DNA of 64,000 nt from DATGPD01 sp031423015 (GTDB lineage: Bacteria > Planctomycetota > UBA1135 > UBA2386). The notes beneath the pieces were generated by a model. It was not told the origin of the DNA and did not search any database. It saw only the letters and a list, made by a program, of their open reading frames with translations. Below are positions 36,350-49,162 of the stretch, one piece after another. Made by a program: the position numbers and the translations under genes. Positions within the stretch are counted from its first letter, which is position 1, and each line of letters begins with the position of its first letter. The DNA lies in contig JANPER010000185.1 in assembly GCA_031423015.1 (NCBI GenBank), forward strand, positions 1 to 64,000, read 5' to 3'.

Positions 36350-36570
36350 GCCGTCCGCCAGTGCTCAAGCCACGCGAAGTCGTGGCGATCCTCGCCAAGC
36401 TTGGCTTTGAGGAGGTTCGGTCGCGCGGCTCGCACCGGCAGTATCGGCGCGCAGATGGACGTGGCACCACGGTCCCGTTTCACGCGGGCCGCGACCTGTC
36501 ACCGGTCCTGCTGCGACAGATCGTGAAAGACATCGGCATCACGATGGACGAGTTCCTGGCGCACCGGTGA
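36346..36570 (+). CDS. hicA: HicA-family mRNA interferase toxin
   Basis: The 74-residue protein has a double-stranded-RNA-binding-like fold with the catalytic histidine in RSRGSHRQYRR and the closing helix LLRQIVKDIGITMDEFL. It cleaves mRNA when not bound by HicB. Translationally coupled to hicB. The following 167 bases to the template repeat show no gene. Confidence 0.87.
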   Translation: MSRPPVLKPREVVAILAKLGFEEVRSRGSHRQYRRADGRGTTVPFHAGRDLSPVLLRQIVKDIGITMDEFLAHR

Positions 36571-36736
36571 AAGTCCGTGGGATCGTTCGCCGCTGACGCC
36601 GTACGCGTGCCCCGAGCCTTCGCGCGCACATCCATGCGGCTACCAGCCCGGGGCTCGCCCTCACTCGGTTCGGTCCACCTCGCAGCGGACACCGGTGCAC
36701 ATCCTGGTCCGCCGTCGAGATCCTCGCGGCAGAGCT

Positions 36737-36928
36737 CGCGGAGAAGGCAGGGCGGAAGCCGAGGTTGTTGTTGGCGTTGCCGGGCTCGTTGCCGTTGCGG
36801 TTCGCTGACCGCGCGTTCTGAGCATCGGCGCGCAGGGCGCGACGATGCTCAGGCGACCCAGCAAAGCTGGGTCGATGCGGCGCCGAGTTGTTCCAGCTGC
36901 CGCCCCGGTTCACACGCTGCGGGCCGCT
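36737..36928 (-). repeat. DGR template repeat (TR), interrupted by a hairpin insert
   Basis: Read on the minus strand, the outer parts match the variable repeat at 38450-38584 and code an AAC-rich stretch ending NRNGNEPGNANNNLGFRPA, the adenine-rich signature of DGR templates for SUMF1-type targets. Outside the insert there are 15 substitutions plus one extra codon in the VR. Ten of the 15 (11 counting the boundary base) fall at template adenines. It lies about 30 bases past the reverse transcriptase stop. The 192-base span exceeds the 135-base VR by 60 bases of insert minus one VR codon. Confidence 0.85.
36818..36874. other. Two strong hairpins inside the template repeat
   Basis: Hairpin 1: CTGAGCATCG (36818-36827) with CGATGCTCAG (36843-36852), continuing after one G/A mismatch with CGCG/CGCG around a CAGGG loop. 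Hairpin 2: CGACCCAGC (36854-36862) with GCTGGGTCG (36866-36874) around AAA. One base separates them. Together with a few flanking bases they make up the 60-base block that the VR lacks. Confidence 0.85.
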
Positions 36929-36956
36929 CGGATGAGCACCGGGCGCAAGACTACTC

Positions 36957-37963
36957 CTACACCGGCAAGCCGTCAGCTTGCATTTGCGCCAGCAAGCGCC
37001 CGCGCAGTCCACGCGTGCACGCCTGCTGGGCGTGCGACACCAGCGCGGTGAGCCGACTCGCATAGTGCTGTTCGGAGAACTCACCTTGCGCGAACTCGCG
37101 AGCGCAGTCGCGCATGGCGGCAGCGAACCGGCGCTTGCGAGTCGCCGTCAGCGCCAGATGCGTCGGTCGCACGCGGAACCCCAAGAACCCGAACCCCGCC
37201 GCCGTCGGCGCGATGATCGGTGGCTTCACGCGCAGCGCCAGCTCACGCGCGAGCCACTCCTGCACCGCACGCAACCACGTGCGCAACTGCGCACGCTCGT
37301 TTGCGAACAGCAAGAAGTCGTCCATGTACCGCAGGTAGCCGCGGCACCGCAGCACGTCTTGCACGTGGTGATCGAGGTAGCCGAGATACAGGTTGGCGAA
37401 GTGCTGCGACGTGAGCGTGCCGATCGGCAAGCCCTTGCCCGGCGCCGTCGCGTAGCTGTCCAGGATGCGCGAGACCAACCCTGGCAGCGCTTGGTCCTTG
37501 AACAGCCGTGCCAACTTTTGGCGCAGGATCGCGTGGTCAACGTTGTCGAAGTAGCGGGCGATGTCGAGCTTCAGCACGAAGCGGTAGCCCCGCGCCAGCC
37601 GCTGCGCGTGTGCTAGCGCCGCGGTCGTGCCCTTGTCGCGCCGGCAGGCGTAGGTGGCGTCGATCAAGAAGCGATCGATGCGGGGCTCGCACACGTTCAT
37701 GATGGCGTGGTGCAGCACGCGCTCGGCAAAGCGTGGCGCGAAGATCGTGCGCGGCTTGGGATCGCGGATCTCGAACCGGTGATAGCCGCCCGCAGCCACC
37801 TCGCCGCGCTCGATCGCCGCCGCCAGCCTGGCGATCTCCTGTTCGAGGTTCTCGCCGAACGCCACCACGTCGCGCGCGGCTCGCCGGCCGCGGCTCGCCT
37901 TCCAGAACGCCAGCAGGAGGTTGTCGCGGGTGATGATCCGCGCGATCAGATTGCCTTCGCGCT

Positions 37964-37967
<4 letters not shown>
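36957..37967 (-). CDS. DGR-type reverse transcriptase
   Basis: The 336-residue protein is read from a GTG at 37967, overlapping the target gene's TGA by four bases. The palm motifs are KLDIARYFDNVDH (residues ~133-145), GLPIGTLTSQHFANLYLGYL (179-198), the catalytic RYMDDFLLF (213-221) and LGFRVRP. The xIGxxxSQ form of motif 4 is typical of diversity-generating retroelement RTs as opposed to group II intron or retron RTs. No maturase, endonuclease or X domain is present. In DGRs the enzyme copies TR RNA with adenine-specific errors into the VR. The frame looks intact. Confidence 0.92.
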
Positions 37968-40567
<2,600 letters not shown>

Positions 40568-40925
40568 CGCGCAAGATCATCGCGCGTGAAAGATCCGTCG
40601 GCGATCTTGAGCATCGCAGCCACGGCTTCGGGCTGGGCGGCGGTGAGTCCCAAACCGTTCTTCTCGAGGAACACACCCAGGCAGGTGAAAGCTGTGCGCT
40701 TGTTGCCGTCGAAGAACGGATGGTTCTTGGCCACACCCTCGGCATACGCCGCGGCAAGTAGGTGCCGCGGGGCGCCCTCGTATGCGAACAAGTTGCGCGG
40801 ACGGTCGAGTGCGGACCGTAGGAGACCCTCGTCGCGAATCCCAGGCAGACCACCGAACCGCCGGATCGCCATCGCGTGAAACATCAAGACCTCCTCGAAG
40901 GTGAGCCACCGAGGCTCCCCCGCAT

Positions 40926-41162
40926 TCACTTCGAGAGTTCCCTGTAGGCGTCCTGGTAGCGATCCATGAAGCGACCTGCGAACTCGACCGACTTGGCGAA
41001 CTCCGGGTCGGCGGTCGGTGCGGGCTGTTCGAGGTCAGCGCGGATCAGCGCCGCGAGATACTCGGAGACGTCATGGCCGTTGACTCTCTCGACAAGCTTG
41101 CGCATCAGCTCTTCGGGGAATTGCACGGTCAAGTCCGTCTTGCGGTTGGGTCCGAGCGTCAT
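40926..41162 (-). CDS. Antitoxin partner of Doc
   Basis: The product is 78 residues from the ATG at 41162. The N-terminal part (KTDLTVQFPEELMRKLVERV) looks like a ribbon-helix-helix DNA-binding strand and helices. The C-terminal helix (EFAGRFMDRYQDAYRELSK) resembles Phd-type toxin-neutralising tails. The longer open frame upstream has no protein character. It is the first gene of the minus-strand unit that continues through doc, the DGR target and the reverse transcriptase, so its likely autorepression could control the whole set (inference). Confidence 0.75.
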   Translation of the reverse strand: MTLGPNRKTDLTVQFPEELMRKLVERVNGHDVSEYLAALIRADLEQPAPTADPEFAKSVEFAGRFMDRYQDAYRELSK

Positions 41163-41388
41163 GGCAAGGCTACGAATCAGTGACTTCTTGGATGCGCGGG
41201 TAAGCACGGCCAGTGTAGCACGGCTGCGACCGCCATCGAGAGCGCGAGGCGGACCGGCGAGCCGCCCCAGCCTTCGCACCAGGAACGCAGCCGGCGTGCA
41301 AACAATCTGCTCACCAAAGCTAAGGTATCGACATTCGTATCAGCCTCCAGGGCACCAAGGCCCTCGCTCGCCTCGCTCGATTCTCGGT

Positions 41389-42618
41389 ATGCCTCGCCCC
41401 TTCGCCCTCGCCCTCGCCCTCCTCGCCTTCGGTCCCGCCTGCGACCGCGGCACCGCCGCCGCCAGCGCGGGCGACGCCAACAAGAAGGCCGACGCCCGCC
41501 CTCCCCTGGTGCGGGTGCGCCCGGTCGAGGTGCGCAAGGTGCAGCGGGAGATCCGCGACACCGCCTACCTCGAGGCCGAGCGCCGGGTCACCGTGCAGAC
41601 CAAAGTGGCGGGGCGCGTGACCGACGTGCTGACCGACGAGGGGCAGCCGGTCACCAAGGGTCAAGTGCTGGCGCGGCTCGACGCGCGCGAGGCGCAGACC
41701 ACGCTCACCCAGGTCGACGTGCAGCTCGCCGAAGCCAAGCTGCGCCTCGAACTGGCTGGGCTCGAAGCCGAGGCTTCGGCCGGACGCCTGCAGCAGGCGC
41801 GCATCGAGCGCGAGATGGCGGCCGCCGAGTTCAGGCGCAATTCGGGCATCGACCCGCAGGTGGTGTCGCCCAAGACCCTCGACGATTCCAAGTTCCTCGC
41901 CGAGAAGGCCGACGAGACGGTGCGCGTGGCCGACTTCGGCAAGCGCAAGGCCGACATCGAAGTGAAGGCCGCGGCCAACAAGATCGCCGAGCTGGAGAGC
42001 AAGCAGGCCGAGGTCAGGCTGCAACTCGCGGAGCACGAGATCTTGTCGCCGCTCGATGGCGTGCTGGTGCAACGCTCGGTAACCGGCGGCGAGACCGTGA
42101 GCTCCGCGAGCCCGCTCTTTGTCGTCGCCAACCCGCAGCGCCTGATCGCCTACATCAGCCGACCGCAGCGCGAGCTGCCGCTGGTGCGCAACGCCAAGGA
42201 GGTGCGGTTCACGACCGATGCCGACCCCGACCACGAGTTCGTCGCCGACATCGACATGCTGAGCCCGGTGGTCGATGAAACCACCGGCTCGTTCAAGGTG
42301 CGCATGCGGGTGCGCGAGGCGGATGCCAAACGGCTGGTCGCCGGCATGTTCATCCGCGCCCGCGTGCTCACCGAAGAGTTGCGCGAAGCGCTGATGGTGC
42401 CCAAGGCCGCGGTGCTCGCCGAGGGCGAACGTTCCATCGTGTTCGCGGTGCGCGAGGGCCGCGCCGTCAAGGTGGTGCTGGATGCCGGCCTGGAGGAACG
42501 CGACTTCATCGAGTGTCGCAGCCGCGCCGACGACGGCCTGTCGCCGCAAGACAAGGTGATCGTCAGCGGCCACGAAGACCTCAAAGACCAAACCGCAGTC
42601 GAAGTCAGCCCGGATTGA
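41389..42618 (+). CDS. RND efflux membrane-fusion lipoprotein
   Basis: The product is 409 residues from the ATG at 41389. The lipoprotein signal (ALALLAFGPAC) puts the lipidated cysteine at residue 18. The biotinyl-lipoyl half-motifs (GRVTDVLTDEGQPVTKGQVL; HEILSPLDGVLVQRSVTGGE) flank a long alpha-hairpin coiled coil. Beta-barrel (ETTGSFKVRMRV) and membrane-proximal domains follow. It links an RND pump to an outer-membrane channel. The two RND pump genes follow at 2 bases and then by overlap, but no TolC-like gene is present, so an outer-membrane partner must come from elsewhere. Confidence 0.88.
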   Translation: MPRPFALALALLAFGPACDRGTAAASAGDANKKADARPPLVRVRPVEVRKVQREIRDTAYLEAERRVTVQTKVAGRVTDVLTDEGQPVTKGQVLARLDAREAQTTLTQVDVQLAEAKLRLELAGLEAEASAGRLQQARIEREMAAAEFRRNSGIDPQVVSPKTLDDSKFLAEKADETVRVADFGKRKADIEVKAAANKIAELESKQAEVRLQLAEHEILSPLDGVLVQRSVTGGETVSSASPLFVVANPQRLIAYISRPQRELPLVRNAKEVRFTTDADPDHEFVADIDMLSPVVDETTGSFKVRMRVREADAKRLVAGMFIRARVLTEELREALMVPKAAVLAEGERSIVFAVREGRAVKVVLDAGLEERDFIECRSRADDGLSPQDKVIVSGHEDLKDQTAVEVSPD

Positions 42619-42620
42619 GC

Positions 42621-45600
42621 ATGGAGACGCCACGCTCGTCGGTCTTCGACCTCACCGTCTCGCGGCCCATCGCCATCATCATGATGACGCTGGCGGCCGT
42701 GGTGTTCGGCATCGTTGGGTTGCTGCGGCTGCCCGTGAACCTGCTGCCCGACATCGCCTACCCGTCGCTCACCATCCGCACGCGCTATCCCGGTGCGGCG
42801 CCGCAAGACGTCGAGGAACGCGTGAGCGAGCGCGTGCAGGAGAGCGTCGCGGTGATCCAGGGCGTGCGCCGCGTGTACTCGGTGAGTCGGCCCGAGGTCA
42901 GCGACGTGATCTTGGAGTTCAACTGGGGCACCCGCATGACCGATGCGGTGGCCGACGTGCGCGAGCGCCTCGATCGCATCCAGCTGCCGCCGGAGACCGA
43001 CGATCCGCTGGTCTTGCGCTACGACCCGAGCCTCGACCCGGTGTTGACGATTGGCCTTTCGAGCCAAGCCACCGCAAGCGGCGGCGCGGGTCCAAGTCAA
43101 GTCGAGCTGCGCCGCATCGCCGAGGAGGAGATCGAACGCGAACTCGCCGAGGTCGACGGCGTCGCCGCCGTCAAGCTGCGCGGCGGCGACGAAGAAGAGA
43201 TCCGCATCTCGATCGACGAGTCGGCGCTCACCAGCTACCGCCTCGACGCCTCGGTGATCGGTCAGCGCCTGCGCGCCGAGAACCTCAACGCCGCCGCCGG
43301 CTCGATCGACGAAGGCAGCACGGAGTATCTGGTGCGCGCCCTCAACGAGTTCCGCACGCTGGAGGAGATCGAAGATCTGATCCTGTTGCGGCGTGGCGAT
43401 GTGAGCGTGCGCCTGCGCGACGTGGCGCGCGTGACCCGCGTACCGCAGGACAAAGAGGTCGTCAGCCGCGTCGATGGGCAGCCGTGTGTGCTGGTCGATG
43501 TCTACAAGGAGGCCGGCACCAACATCGTCGAGCTTTGCCAGAAGGTGAAGGAACGCGTGCTCGGCAACGCCGCGCAGCGCCGCTACGTCGCCGACAAGAA
43601 GCACGAGGCGCCGCTGCCGGAGGCCGAGGTCAAGGTGCCGGACAAGGACAAAGCCGGCGGCGGCGGCGGTTCATGGGGCGGCGGCGAACGCATGCGCAAG
43701 CTGCGCGAGCGCCAGGAAATGACTGACTACCTGACGTTCCAAGTCGCGCCGCTTGGCGTGCAGGTGACCACGCTGCAGGATCAATCGCACTTCATCGAAG
43801 ACGCGATCGCCGACGTGCGCTCGAACGCCGTCGACGGCGGCCTCATCGCCATCGCCATCCTTTACTTGTTCCTACGCAAGTTCGGGCCGACGGCGATCAT
43901 CGCCGTCACCATCCCGATCAGCTTGGCGATCACCTTCGCGCCGATGTTCCTGTCGGGCACCACGATCAACATCATGTCGCTCGGAGGCCTGGCGCTCGGG
44001 GTGGGCAACCTGGTCGACAACTCGATCGTGGTGCTGGAGTCGATCAATCGCTGCCGCGAGCAAGGCATGCACGCGGTGCGCGCAGCGATCGAAGGCACGC
44101 GCCGCGTCGCCGGGGCGGTGATCGCCAGCACGCTCACCACGGTGGCGGTGTTCTTTCCCATCGTGTTCGTCGAGGGCATGGCGGGGCAACTGTTTCGCGA
44201 TCAGTCGCTCGCGGTCGTGTATGCGCAGATCGTGTCGCTGATCGTCGGGCTCACGTTGATTCCGATGCTGGCGGCGCGCGGCCACGGCACCGCTGTCGCA
44301 GCGGTCTCGCTACCGCCGATCGGCCGCGTCAATCGCTTCGTCGCCTGGTCGACCGCGGGGGTGATGCGGATCGCGCTGTTGGCGGTGCGCGGCGTGGGCC
44401 GTCTCTGCCAGCTCATCCTGTGGCCGTTCGCGTCGGCGTTCAACGTGGTGTACGGCGCGATCGATCGCCTGTATGAGCCGGTGTTGCGCGCAACGCTGCG
44501 CGTGCGTTGGCTGGTGATTCTGATTGCCGCCGGGCTGTTCGCGCTCAGCGTCAGCCGCGTCCAGCACCTCGGCAGCGAGCTGCTGCCGCAGGTGCATCAA
44601 GGCGAGGTCTACCTCGATGCGTTCCTCCGGCGCGATGCCACCGTGGAGCGCACCGACGAAGTGATGGCGCCGCTCGAGCGCCAGATCCGCCAGCTCCCCG
44701 ACGTCGCGAGCACGTTCCTTGCCAGTGGTGTCGATCGCCAAGAGCTGAACGACTCCGACGAAGGCGAGCACAGCGCGCGCGTGCTGGTGCGCATGCGGCC
44801 CGACCGCGACCGCCCCCGCCAAGAGGAACGCGTGCGCAGCGCCATCCGCGACCTCGTGCTGCGCGAACCGCGCGTGCAGAACTTCCGCTTCGCGCACCCG
44901 AGCGTGCTGTCATTCGAGGCGCCGCTCGTGGTCGAGGTGCTCGGCCGCGACCTCGTGGAATTGCGGCGAGTGTGCGAAGACGTGGTGACCGCGCTGCAGC
45001 AGATCCCCGGCCTGCGCGACGTACGCTCGACCCTGCAGCGCGGCAACCCAGAGATCTCGCTGCGCCTCGACCGCGACAAGCTGGCCGCGCTCAAGCTCGA
45101 CCTCGGCGCCGTGATCAAGACGCTGCAGACCAAGATCCTCGGCGAAGTGCCCACGCGCTTCCCCGAGCTGGAGCGCAAGATCGACATGCGCGTGCGCCTC
45201 GACCGCGCTGACCTGGAAACGACGCAGCGCCTGCTCGCGGTGAACGTCAATCCGGCCGGTACGCCCGTCGTGCCGCTCAGCAGCATCGCCACCGTGCATC
45301 GGCAGGAGGGCCCCAGCGAGATCCGCCGGCTCGGCAACCTGCGCGGCGCCGAGGTGCAGGCGACGTTGGTGGGTCTCGACCTCGGCCGCACCCAGGCCCG
45401 CGTCGACGACGCGCTGGGTACGCTGCCGATCCCACGCGACATCGTGGTGCGCCTCGGCGGTCAGAAAGACGACATGGCGCAGTCGCTGGCCAGCATGCGC
45501 ATGGCCCTGCTGCTGGCGATCTTCCTGGTCTACATCGTGATGGCGGCGCAGTTCGAGAGCGTGGTGCAGCCGCTGGTGATCCTGTTCACCATGCCGCTCG

Positions 45601-46004
45601 CGGTGGTTGGCGTGGTGTTCGCGCTCGAAGTCTTCGCTATCCCCATCAGCGTGATCGTCTTGCTAGGCGCCATCGTGCTGGCGGGCATCGTGGTCAATAA
45701 CGCCATCATCCTGATCGATCAGATCAACCAACTGCGCAGCGAAGGCGTGCCAAAGATGCGCGCGATCGTCGAAGGCGCGCACACGCGCCTGCGCCCGGTG
45801 ATGATGACGACGCTGGCGACCTTGGTCGGCCTGCTGCCGATGACCGGCTGGTTGGCTAGCCTACCGCTGATCGGCGGCCAGCCTGAGGGCCTCGAACTAC
45901 GCGCGCCGATGGCGATCACCATCATCGCCGGCTTGACCTCGTCGACGATGTTGACGTTGCTGGTCATCCCAGTGATCTACTCGCTGTCGGACCGAAGGGC
46001 ATGA
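42621..46004 (+). CDS. RND-family efflux pump, first of two
   Basis: The product is 1127 residues from the ATG at 42621. Twelve membrane helices occur in the AcrB pattern: the first after FDLTVSRPIAIIMMTLAAVV, then large porter loops, and the central LGVGNLVDNSIVVLESI helix containing the conserved proton-relay region. A glycine-rich insert (KAGGGGGSWGGGER, ~residue 350) lies in the first porter loop. A ~60-residue extra hydrophobic segment follows helix 6, as in heavy-metal or divalent RND branches. The substrate is unknown. Its stop overlaps the start of the second pump by four bases. Confidence 0.88.
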   Translation: METPRSSVFDLTVSRPIAIIMMTLAAVVFGIVGLLRLPVNLLPDIAYPSLTIRTRYPGAAPQDVEERVSERVQESVAVIQGVRRVYSVSRPEVSDVILEFNWGTRMTDAVADVRERLDRIQLPPETDDPLVLRYDPSLDPVLTIGLSSQATASGGAGPSQVELRRIAEEEIERELAEVDGVAAVKLRGGDEEEIRISIDESALTSYRLDASVIGQRLRAENLNAAAGSIDEGSTEYLVRALNEFRTLEEIEDLILLRRGDVSVRLRDVARVTRVPQDKEVVSRVDGQPCVLVDVYKEAGTNIVELCQKVKERVLGNAAQRRYVADKKHEAPLPEAEVKVPDKDKAGGGGGSWGGGERMRKLRERQEMTDYLTFQVAPLGVQVTTLQDQSHFIEDAIADVRSNAVDGGLIAIAILYLFLRKFGPTAIIAVTIPISLAITFAPMFLSGTTINIMSLGGLALGVGNLVDNSIVVLESINRCREQGMHAVRAAIEGTRRVAGAVIASTLTTVAVFFPIVFVEGMAGQLFRDQSLAVVYAQIVSLIVGLTLIPMLAARGHGTAVAAVSLPPIGRVNRFVAWSTAGVMRIALLAVRGVGRLCQLILWPFASAFNVVYGAIDRLYEPVLRATLRVRWLVILIAAGLFALSVSRVQHLGSELLPQVHQGEVYLDAFLRRDATVERTDEVMAPLERQIRQLPDVASTFLASGVDRQELNDSDEGEHSARVLVRMRPDRDRPRQEERVRSAIRDLVLREPRVQNFRFAHPSVLSFEAPLVVEVLGRDLVELRRVCEDVVTALQQIPGLRDVRSTLQRGNPEISLRLDRDKLAALKLDLGAVIKTLQTKILGEVPTRFPELERKIDMRVRLDRADLETTQRLLAVNVNPAGTPVVPLSSIATVHRQEGPSEIRRLGNLRGAEVQATLVGLDLGRTQARVDDALGTLPIPRDIVVRLGGQKDDMAQSLASMRMALLLAIFLVYIVMAAQFESVVQPLVILFTMPLAVVGVVFALEVFAIPISVIVLLGAIVLAGIVVNNAIILIDQINQLRSEGVPKMRAIVEGAHTRLRPVMMTTLATLVGLLPMTGWLASLPLIGGQPEGLELRAPMAITIIAGLTSSTMLTLLVIPVIYSLSDRRA

Positions 46005-49000
46005 TGCAAGACACGACGCCAGACACGGCGCCAGACCACAAGCGCGGCGGCCTGTTCGCCCTGTTCGTCGACCGCCCGGTGCTCACCCTGATGATCACCG
46101 CGACGCTGTTTGCGCTCGGCGCCATCGCGTTCACGCGCTTGCCGCTGCGTTTTCTGCCCGACGGCCTCACCCAGAACCGCGTGCGCATGTTCATTCCGAT
46201 TGGGCAAAACATGTCGCCCAAGGAGGTCGAGGACAAAGTGCTCGATCCACTGGAGGAACAGCTACGCACCATCCCGGGCATCAAGGGCCTGCGCGGATCG
46301 GCCGGCAACGGGCGCGCGATGCTCGACATCAGGCTCGACGCAGGCATGGATCCGACGCTGGCGGCGGCCGAAGTCCGCGACCGCGCCCAGCGCGCCAAGC
46401 TGCAATGGCCGCCGGAAGTCGACCGCTACTTCACCTGGAAGGAGGACGCCAGCAACATCCCGCTCGCGTTCTTCCAGATCCTCACCCCTGAGCGCAACCC
46501 GGATTGGGATCACCTGATCGAAGACGTGGTGCGGCCGCGGTTGGAGTCGGTCGAGGGTGTCGGGCGCGTGGAGATGTGGGGCTCGCTCGTCGAGACGATC
46601 CGCATCTGGTTCGACCGCGACAAGCTGGCGGCGCACAACGTGCGCTTTCGCGAGTTGGTGCAGCGCTTGCGCGCCGACAACTTCACCGAACCGCTCGGCG
46701 AGATCGACAACGGCAGCGAGCGCCTGCTGGTACGGCTCGACGGCAAGTTCGACACGCTGCGCGACATCGAGGAGTTTCCGGTTGCCACCGGGCTGAAGCT
46801 CGGCGACATCGCGCGCGTCGAGAAGGTGCCGACGGTGCGCGACCGTGTCGCGCGCTACAACGGCAAGTTCACCTACTCGGGCATGATCCGCACCGCGGCT
46901 GGTATCAGCCCGGTGGACGCCAGCGCCAATCTGCACGCCGAGATTGCGCGTTTGCGTCAGGATCGCCGCCTGGTTGACGCTGAGTTCCGCTTCCTGCTCG
47001 ATCAGGGCGAGTCCATCCGCGACAGCTTGGACACCCTGCTGTCCTCGGCATTGCAGGGCGCCGCGCTGGCGATCGTGGTGCTCTACTTGTTCCTGCGCAA
47101 TCTGCGCTTCACCGTCACCATCGCGCTCGCCATTCCGTTGTCCCTGCTGATGGTCGGCGGCTACATGTTCTTCACCGGCGACAGCCTGAACGTGCTGACG
47201 ATGGCGGGGATGACGTTGGCCGTCGGCATGGGGGTCGACAACTCGGTGGTTGTCTTGGAGAACATTCGCCGCCACCACGGTCTCGGGCTCAGCCTGCGCG
47301 CAGCGTGCATCGAGGGCGCACGCGAGATCGCGCTGGCGGTGATCATGTCGACGCTGGCCAGCGTCGTGGTGTTCGCGCCGGTGATCTTCATGACCACCAA
47401 TCCGCAAGCGCGCATCCTCTTGGGCAGCGTGGGCATCCCGCTGTCGATCGCGCAGATCGGCAGCCTGGTGGTCGCTCTGCTGTTGCTGCCCTCGGGAGCA
47501 CTCCACCTTGGTCGGATCGGCGGCGACTTCGGCACGGGCGCCAAGGCAGGAGGCGTGGGCGCCCGGGTCGCGGTCATGAACCTGGCTCTGGTGCGTTGGT
47601 CGCTACGCCATCGCACGCTCGCGACCCTGATCGGGATCGGCGTGCTGGCCCTGCTGATCGTGCCAATACAGAAACTCGACTTCGACGGCGGCGGCAACGC
47701 GGTGTTCCAAGGTGGCGATGTCACCGTCAACTTGGATTTGCCGCGCGGGATGACACTCGGCGCGGTCCTCGAGGAGATCGAGGGCTACGAGAACTTCCTC
47801 AACGCGCACAAGAACGAATGGCAGATCGAAAGCGTGTCGTCGAGCTTCAACCGGCGCACCGCTCGGGTGGACGTGAAGCTGAACGCCGAGGTGCGCAAGA
47901 AGGAGTTCACCACGTATCGCGACCGCATCGAGAAGGGGTGGCCGCAGCGGCCCGGCGTCGAGGTCAGGCTCGCCAACCGCGGCGGCAGCCAGGACGGCGG
48001 CGGCGGCAGCGAGGAAGACAGCGAGCGCAACTTCGTGCTGCGGCTGTACGGGCGCGACAGCACCTATCTGACGCAGCTGGCGACGAATGTTCGCGACGAC
48101 CTAGCGCTGCTGCCGACGGTGGCGAGCGTCGAGATCCCAGCGATGGACGACGCCGAGGAGGTGCAAGTGCGCGTGAACCGCGAGCGCTTGCAGGATCTAC
48201 AGGTGCAGCCCGAGGTGCTGTTCGGCACGATCACTTCTGGCCTGCAGGGCCAGCTCATCACCAACTTCGAGGAGCAAGGCCGCGAGGTGCGCGTGATCGC
48301 CGAGTTCGATCATGGCGACCGCAACCCAACCATGCTCGATCTCAAGGACACCGAGGTCTTCAGCAACACCGGCTCGTTCCAGCGCCTGGGTGACCTCGGC
48401 GAGGTCCGCTACGAGAAGGCGATGGCCGAGATCGAGCGCTTCGACGGCAAGACCAGCATCACCATCGTCGGCAAGCGCCAAGACGGCATCGGCCCCAAGG
48501 TGTTCAGCGAAGACATCCGCAAGATCATGCGCCGCTATCCTCTGCCACGCGGCTGCTCATGGAGCGAGGACAGTGCGTTCCGCGAACAGGAGACCCAGAT
48601 CCAGGAGCTGCTCCAGGCACTCGCGCTCGGAGTGCTGCTGGTCTTCCTGTTGATGGGAGTGCTGTTCGAATCGGTGATCCTGCCCGGCGCCATCCTGGTG
48701 ACGATCCCGTTCGCAATCTTGGGCGCGCTGTGGTCACTGCTACTGTTCCACGGCAGCTACGATCCGTTGGCATTCATCGGCATCATCCTGCTGGCAGGCG
48801 TGGTGGTGAACAATGGGATCGTCTTGCTCGACTGCATCGAGCGCCTGCGCCGCAACGGGATGCCGCGGCAGGAGGCGATCCTCGAAGGCGTGCGCATCCG
48901 CATGCGGCCGATCACGATGACGGCGATGACCACCGTGGTTGGGCTGCTGCCGATGGCGGTGTTCGGCGAGTCGACCGGCCGCGGCATCAGCTACGTGAGC

Positions 49001-49162
49001 ATGTCGATCGCGGTCGCCGGCGGCCTGACGTTGTCGACGCTGTTCACCGCGTGGACAGTGCCGGTGGCGTACACGTTCTTCGATGACTTTGCGGGGTGGT
49101 TGCGGCAGGTTTGGGCGCGGGCGGTGGGCGGGCGGCGGGTCGAAGTGGTGGCGGCGAAGTGA
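46001..49162 (+). CDS. RND-family efflux pump, second of two
   Basis: The 1053-residue protein has the same overall topology as the first pump but is clearly diverged. It opens RGGLFALFVDRPVLTLMITA, has a porter segment (RIWFDRDKLAAHNVRFRELV), a helix with LAVGMGVDNSVVVLENIRRH, and the C-terminal half LIGVLF-like run (LVFLLMGVLFESVILPG, IGIILLAGVVVNNGIVLLDC). Paired RND subunits sharing one fusion protein are known from MdtBC and may form a hetero-trimer. That is suggested by the overlapping genes but not proven. Confidence 0.88.
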   Translation: MMQDTTPDTAPDHKRGGLFALFVDRPVLTLMITATLFALGAIAFTRLPLRFLPDGLTQNRVRMFIPIGQNMSPKEVEDKVLDPLEEQLRTIPGIKGLRGSAGNGRAMLDIRLDAGMDPTLAAAEVRDRAQRAKLQWPPEVDRYFTWKEDASNIPLAFFQILTPERNPDWDHLIEDVVRPRLESVEGVGRVEMWGSLVETIRIWFDRDKLAAHNVRFRELVQRLRADNFTEPLGEIDNGSERLLVRLDGKFDTLRDIEEFPVATGLKLGDIARVEKVPTVRDRVARYNGKFTYSGMIRTAAGISPVDASANLHAEIARLRQDRRLVDAEFRFLLDQGESIRDSLDTLLSSALQGAALAIVVLYLFLRNLRFTVTIALAIPLSLLMVGGYMFFTGDSLNVLTMAGMTLAVGMGVDNSVVVLENIRRHHGLGLSLRAACIEGAREIALAVIMSTLASVVVFAPVIFMTTNPQARILLGSVGIPLSIAQIGSLVVALLLLPSGALHLGRIGGDFGTGAKAGGVGARVAVMNLALVRWSLRHRTLATLIGIGVLALLIVPIQKLDFDGGGNAVFQGGDVTVNLDLPRGMTLGAVLEEIEGYENFLNAHKNEWQIESVSSSFNRRTARVDVKLNAEVRKKEFTTYRDRIEKGWPQRPGVEVRLANRGGSQDGGGGSEEDSERNFVLRLYGRDSTYLTQLATNVRDDLALLPTVASVEIPAMDDAEEVQVRVNRERLQDLQVQPEVLFGTITSGLQGQLITNFEEQGREVRVIAEFDHGDRNPTMLDLKDTEVFSNTGSFQRLGDLGEVRYEKAMAEIERFDGKTSITIVGKRQDGIGPKVFSEDIRKIMRRYPLPRGCSWSEDSAFREQETQIQELLQALALGVLLVFLLMGVLFESVILPGAILVTIPFAILGALWSLLLFHGSYDPLAFIGIILLAGVVVNNGIVLLDCIERLRRNGMPRQEAILEGVRIRMRPITMTAMTTVVGLLPMAVFGESTGRGISYVSMSIAVAGGLTLSTLFTAWTVPVAYTFFDDFAGWLRQVWARAVGGRRVEVVAAK

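Noticed and set aside
36539..37084. 181-residue minus-strand open frame containing GGSWNN and LGFRPA
   Set aside because: It is the template repeat read through; there is no start, the rest has no SUMF1 similarity and it is interrupted by the hairpin block, so it is not a protein gene.
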